DNA of 64,000 bases from an uncultured Pelagibacteraceae bacterium. GTDB taxonomy: Bacteria > Pseudomonadota > Alphaproteobacteria > Pelagibacterales > Pelagibacteraceae. This document shows, in pieces, positions 61,875 through 64,000 of this stretch. The DNA lies in assembly GCA_902568875.1 (NCBI GenBank), contig CACFSG010000005.1, positions 1-64,000 on the forward strand. The letters run 5' to 3'. The notes beneath the pieces were generated by a model. That model was not told the origin of the DNA. It saw nothing but the letters and a program-made list of their open reading frames with translations, and did not search any database. Numbering within the stretch: the first letter of the stretch is position 1; each line of letters opens with the position of its first letter. The translations under genes were made by a program, and so were the position numbers.

Positions 61875-63173
61875 TTAGTCACGTATTGAGTAAGCTATAA
61901 CACCAGTCTCAGATACATCTGTACCCTTAACTTCAGCTTCTTTACTCAATCTGATACCCATTGTTGCTTTCATTGTTGACCAAACAATTAATGCTACTAC
62001 AAACACAAACACGTTAATTGCAATTACTCCAAGTAACTGTGTTCCAAAGTTTGCACCACTGTTTGTTACAGGTACTACTAGTGTACCCCAAATTCCTGCA
62101 AATAAGTGTGCAGGTATTGCTCCAACAACGTCATCAATTTTTGCTGCAAATAATAGTTTTGTACCGTAAACTACTATCACACCGCCAACGGCACCAATCA
62201 GTATTGCTGCTAAAGGAGAAGGCAACAAAGGTTCAGCTGTAATAGCTACTAGACCACCAATACATCCATTAAGCATTTGAATAACATCTGTTTTTCCAGA
62301 TAATTTTGTAAGAGCTCCAGCGGCCATAACACCACCTGCTCCAGCTAATAATGTATTAATAAATATTTTTGATACTGCTATTGCATCATCACCGGTTCCC
62401 ATAGCTAATTGAGAACCACCATTAAATCCAAACCAACCTAACCACAGAACAAACACTCCAAGAGTTACAAGTGGTATCGAAGAAGCGGCAAAAGGCTTAA
62501 GAGGTGCTGCCTCGCCTTTTTTAGTAAATCGTCCTAGTCTAGGTCCAAGCAAGATTGCACCGGCAAGTGCAGCTGCACCACCAGTTGAGTGTACTAGAGT
62601 TGATCCTGCAAAATCTGCAAAACCTGCAGAAGCTAACCAGCCACCTCCCCATTGCCAACCCATTACAATCGGATAAATAATTCCAGCTAAAATTGCTGCA
62701 AAAAGAAAAAATGGCCATAATTTTATTCTTTCAGCTAATGTTCCTGATACAATTGATACTGTTGTTGCACAAAATACCATTTGAAAATACCAATCAGAAC
62801 CATCGGCATAAGGTTTTGATAGTGAACTAGCATCTGACCATGGGATAAACTTACCAATATACCCTCCTTCAGGTATACCATAAGCAAGATTATATCCTAC
62901 AAGCCAAAACATAATTGCTGCAATTGAAAATAAACCTATATTTTTTGCACAGATTACGGATACACTTTTAGATGTAACCATTCCTGATTCTAGCATAGCA
63001 AAACCAGCTGCCATAAACATCACTAGAAAACCACAAATTAGAAATAATAGTGTATTAAATATAAAACTTACTTCTGCTGAAACTGTGGTTTCTGCCATAC
63101 CTGCACTACTCATGTTTAATAAAAATATTAAACTAATAAGTGGTACACATAATTTTTTTAATAATTTTGTCAT
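61875..63173 (-). CDS. amtB: Ammonium transporter
   Basis: ORF; AMLESGMV, DFAGSTLVHSTGGAAALAGA, AGIWGTL. Confidence 0.95.
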   Translation of the reverse strand: MTKLLKKLCVPLISLIFLLNMSSAGMAETTVSAEVSFIFNTLLFLICGFLVMFMAAGFAMLESGMVTSKSVSVICAKNIGLFSIAAIMFWLVGYNLAYGIPEGGYIGKFIPWSDASSLSKPYADGSDWYFQMVFCATTVSIVSGTLAERIKLWPFFLFAAILAGIIYPIVMGWQWGGGWLASAGFADFAGSTLVHSTGGAAALAGAILLGPRLGRFTKKGEAAPLKPFAASSIPLVTLGVFVLWLGWFGFNGGSQLAMGTGDDAIAVSKIFINTLLAGAGGVMAAGALTKLSGKTDVIQMLNGCIGGLVAITAEPLLPSPLAAILIGAVGGVIVVYGTKLLFAAKIDDVVGAIPAHLFAGIWGTLVVPVTNSGANFGTQLLGVIAINVFVFVVALIVWSTMKATMGIRLSKEAEVKGTDVSETGVIAYSIRD

Positions 63174-63266
63174 AAAACCTTTCTGTTAATAGAAAAGCTT
63201 TTATTTTATAAATTTTTTAAAACTAACGTTGATTAGGAAAATTGGGTATGCATATTTTGCATATAG

Positions 63267-63301
63267 AAACAGCCTTAACGTTATTTTCGTTAAGGCTGTT
63301 T
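63267..63301. terminator. Strong hairpin between HU gene and amtB
   Basis: Perfect 14-bp inverted repeat AAACAGCCTTAACG-ttatttt-CGTTAAGGCTGTTT. Confidence 0.75.
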
Positions 63302-63308
63302 AATAATA

Positions 63309-63584
63309 TTATTTATTGAATACTTCTTTTAAAGCTTTAGCAGGTAAGAATTTTACCTTTTGTGATGCAGCAATTTGAATCTGTTCACCAGTTCTAGGAT
63401 TTCTTCCAACTCTAGCTTTTCTTTTAGCTACTTTATAAGTTCCAAATCCAGCAATTTTTACTGAATCATCTGCTTTTAAAGCGTCTAAAATAGTGTTGGT
63501 AATTGTGTCAAAAGTTCTTTCAGCATCAGCTTTACTTTGATTTAAAGCCCCTGCTAGTTTGACTACTAATTGTTTTTTATTCAT
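63309..63584 (-). CDS. hupB: HU-family DNA-binding protein
   Basis: ORF; FGTYKVAKRKARVGRNPRTGEQIQI. Confidence 0.95.
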   Translation of the reverse strand: MNKKQLVVKLAGALNQSKADAERTFDTITNTILDALKADDSVKIAGFGTYKVAKRKARVGRNPRTGEQIQIAASQKVKFLPAKALKEVFNK

Positions 63585-63741
63585 TTTAGCTCCGGTTTTA
63601 TTAGGTTATTAACTATTTTTATCAAAAGTATTGATAAATCAAGACTTTTTTTAGTATGTCACTAAAAGTTATACACAATATATTGTATAATTATAAATAA
63701 TCATTGATTTTACTGCCTTTTTGAACATTTTTAAAATTGAT

Positions 63742-64000
63742 TTATTTAAATAAACCAAGGTCTTTTAAGTCATTAAAAGTTGTAAAAAACATCAATGATA
63801 ACAATAAAAATAGTCCGATTCGAAAAAAACCCTCTTGAGTTTTTTGCGATAAAGGACGACCTAAAAACTTTTCAAATGCATAAAACATTAAATGTCCACC
63901 ATCTAACATAGGTATTGGGAAAAGATTTATTAAACCTAAACTTATGGAAATATAAGCCATCATGCTAATAAATGCTAAAATTCCAAATTCGGCTACTTGA
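63742..64000 (-). CDS. rseP: RseP-like site-2 protease, C-terminal fragment (continues past window edge)
   Basis: SISLGLINLFPIPMLDGGHLMFYAFEKFLGRPLS; frame stays open to the window edge. Confidence 0.85.
   Translation of the reverse strand, partial: QVAEFGILAFISMMAYISISLGLINLFPIPMLDGGHLMFYAFEKFLGRPLSQKTQEGFFRIGLFLLLSLMFFTTFNDLKDLGLFK

Noticed and set aside
62018-62242. 74-aa plus-strand ORF in amtB
   Set aside because: Gln/Leu-rich antisense shadow of the amtB reading frame
63246-63264. TATGCA...TGCATA palindrome near amtB promoter as NtrC/regulator site
   Set aside because: Short AT-rich dyad likely by chance in this composition; no consensus match I can defend

Overview
The window is about 64 kb of very AT-rich, tightly packed alphaproteobacterial DNA. 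Gene content and compactness point to a SAR11 ('Candidatus Pelagibacter'-like) genome: complex I operon, lon/clpXP/tig, TRAP transporter cluster, bhmT with SAM riboswitches, xsc/suyAB/aprBA sulfur genes, amtB and HU. Backbone modules are birA (partial)-nuoN..A (1-14165), tRNA-Asp and tRNA-Val, lon-clpX-clpP-tig, tRNA-Leu, a catabolic/transport block (Zn-ADH, NCS1 permease, TRAP DctMQP, GMC oxidoreductase, SDR, hydratase), a sulfonate/sulfite block (xsc, suyAB, tauE, aprA/B/M), a p-aminobenzoate block, and housekeeping genes. The accessory region at about 34.9-42.0 kb is the most interesting. It holds (i) an array of exported small proteins separated by a dispersed direct repeat containing '(ACCT)GGCAACAGAACGCCCC', which looks like an att-site or ncRNA fragment, and (ii) a compact co-directional operon encoding a DarT-like DNA ADP-ribosyltransferase and a short DarG-like macrodomain antitoxin, preceded by two or three uncharacterised small genes, one with faint HNH-nuclease-like motifs. 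I consider this extended DarTG operon the best candidate for an undescribed system. A tandem SAM-II/SAM-V riboswitch pair with a visible terminator/antiterminator switch precedes bhmT. Family calls come from reading protein motifs; no database searches were run.
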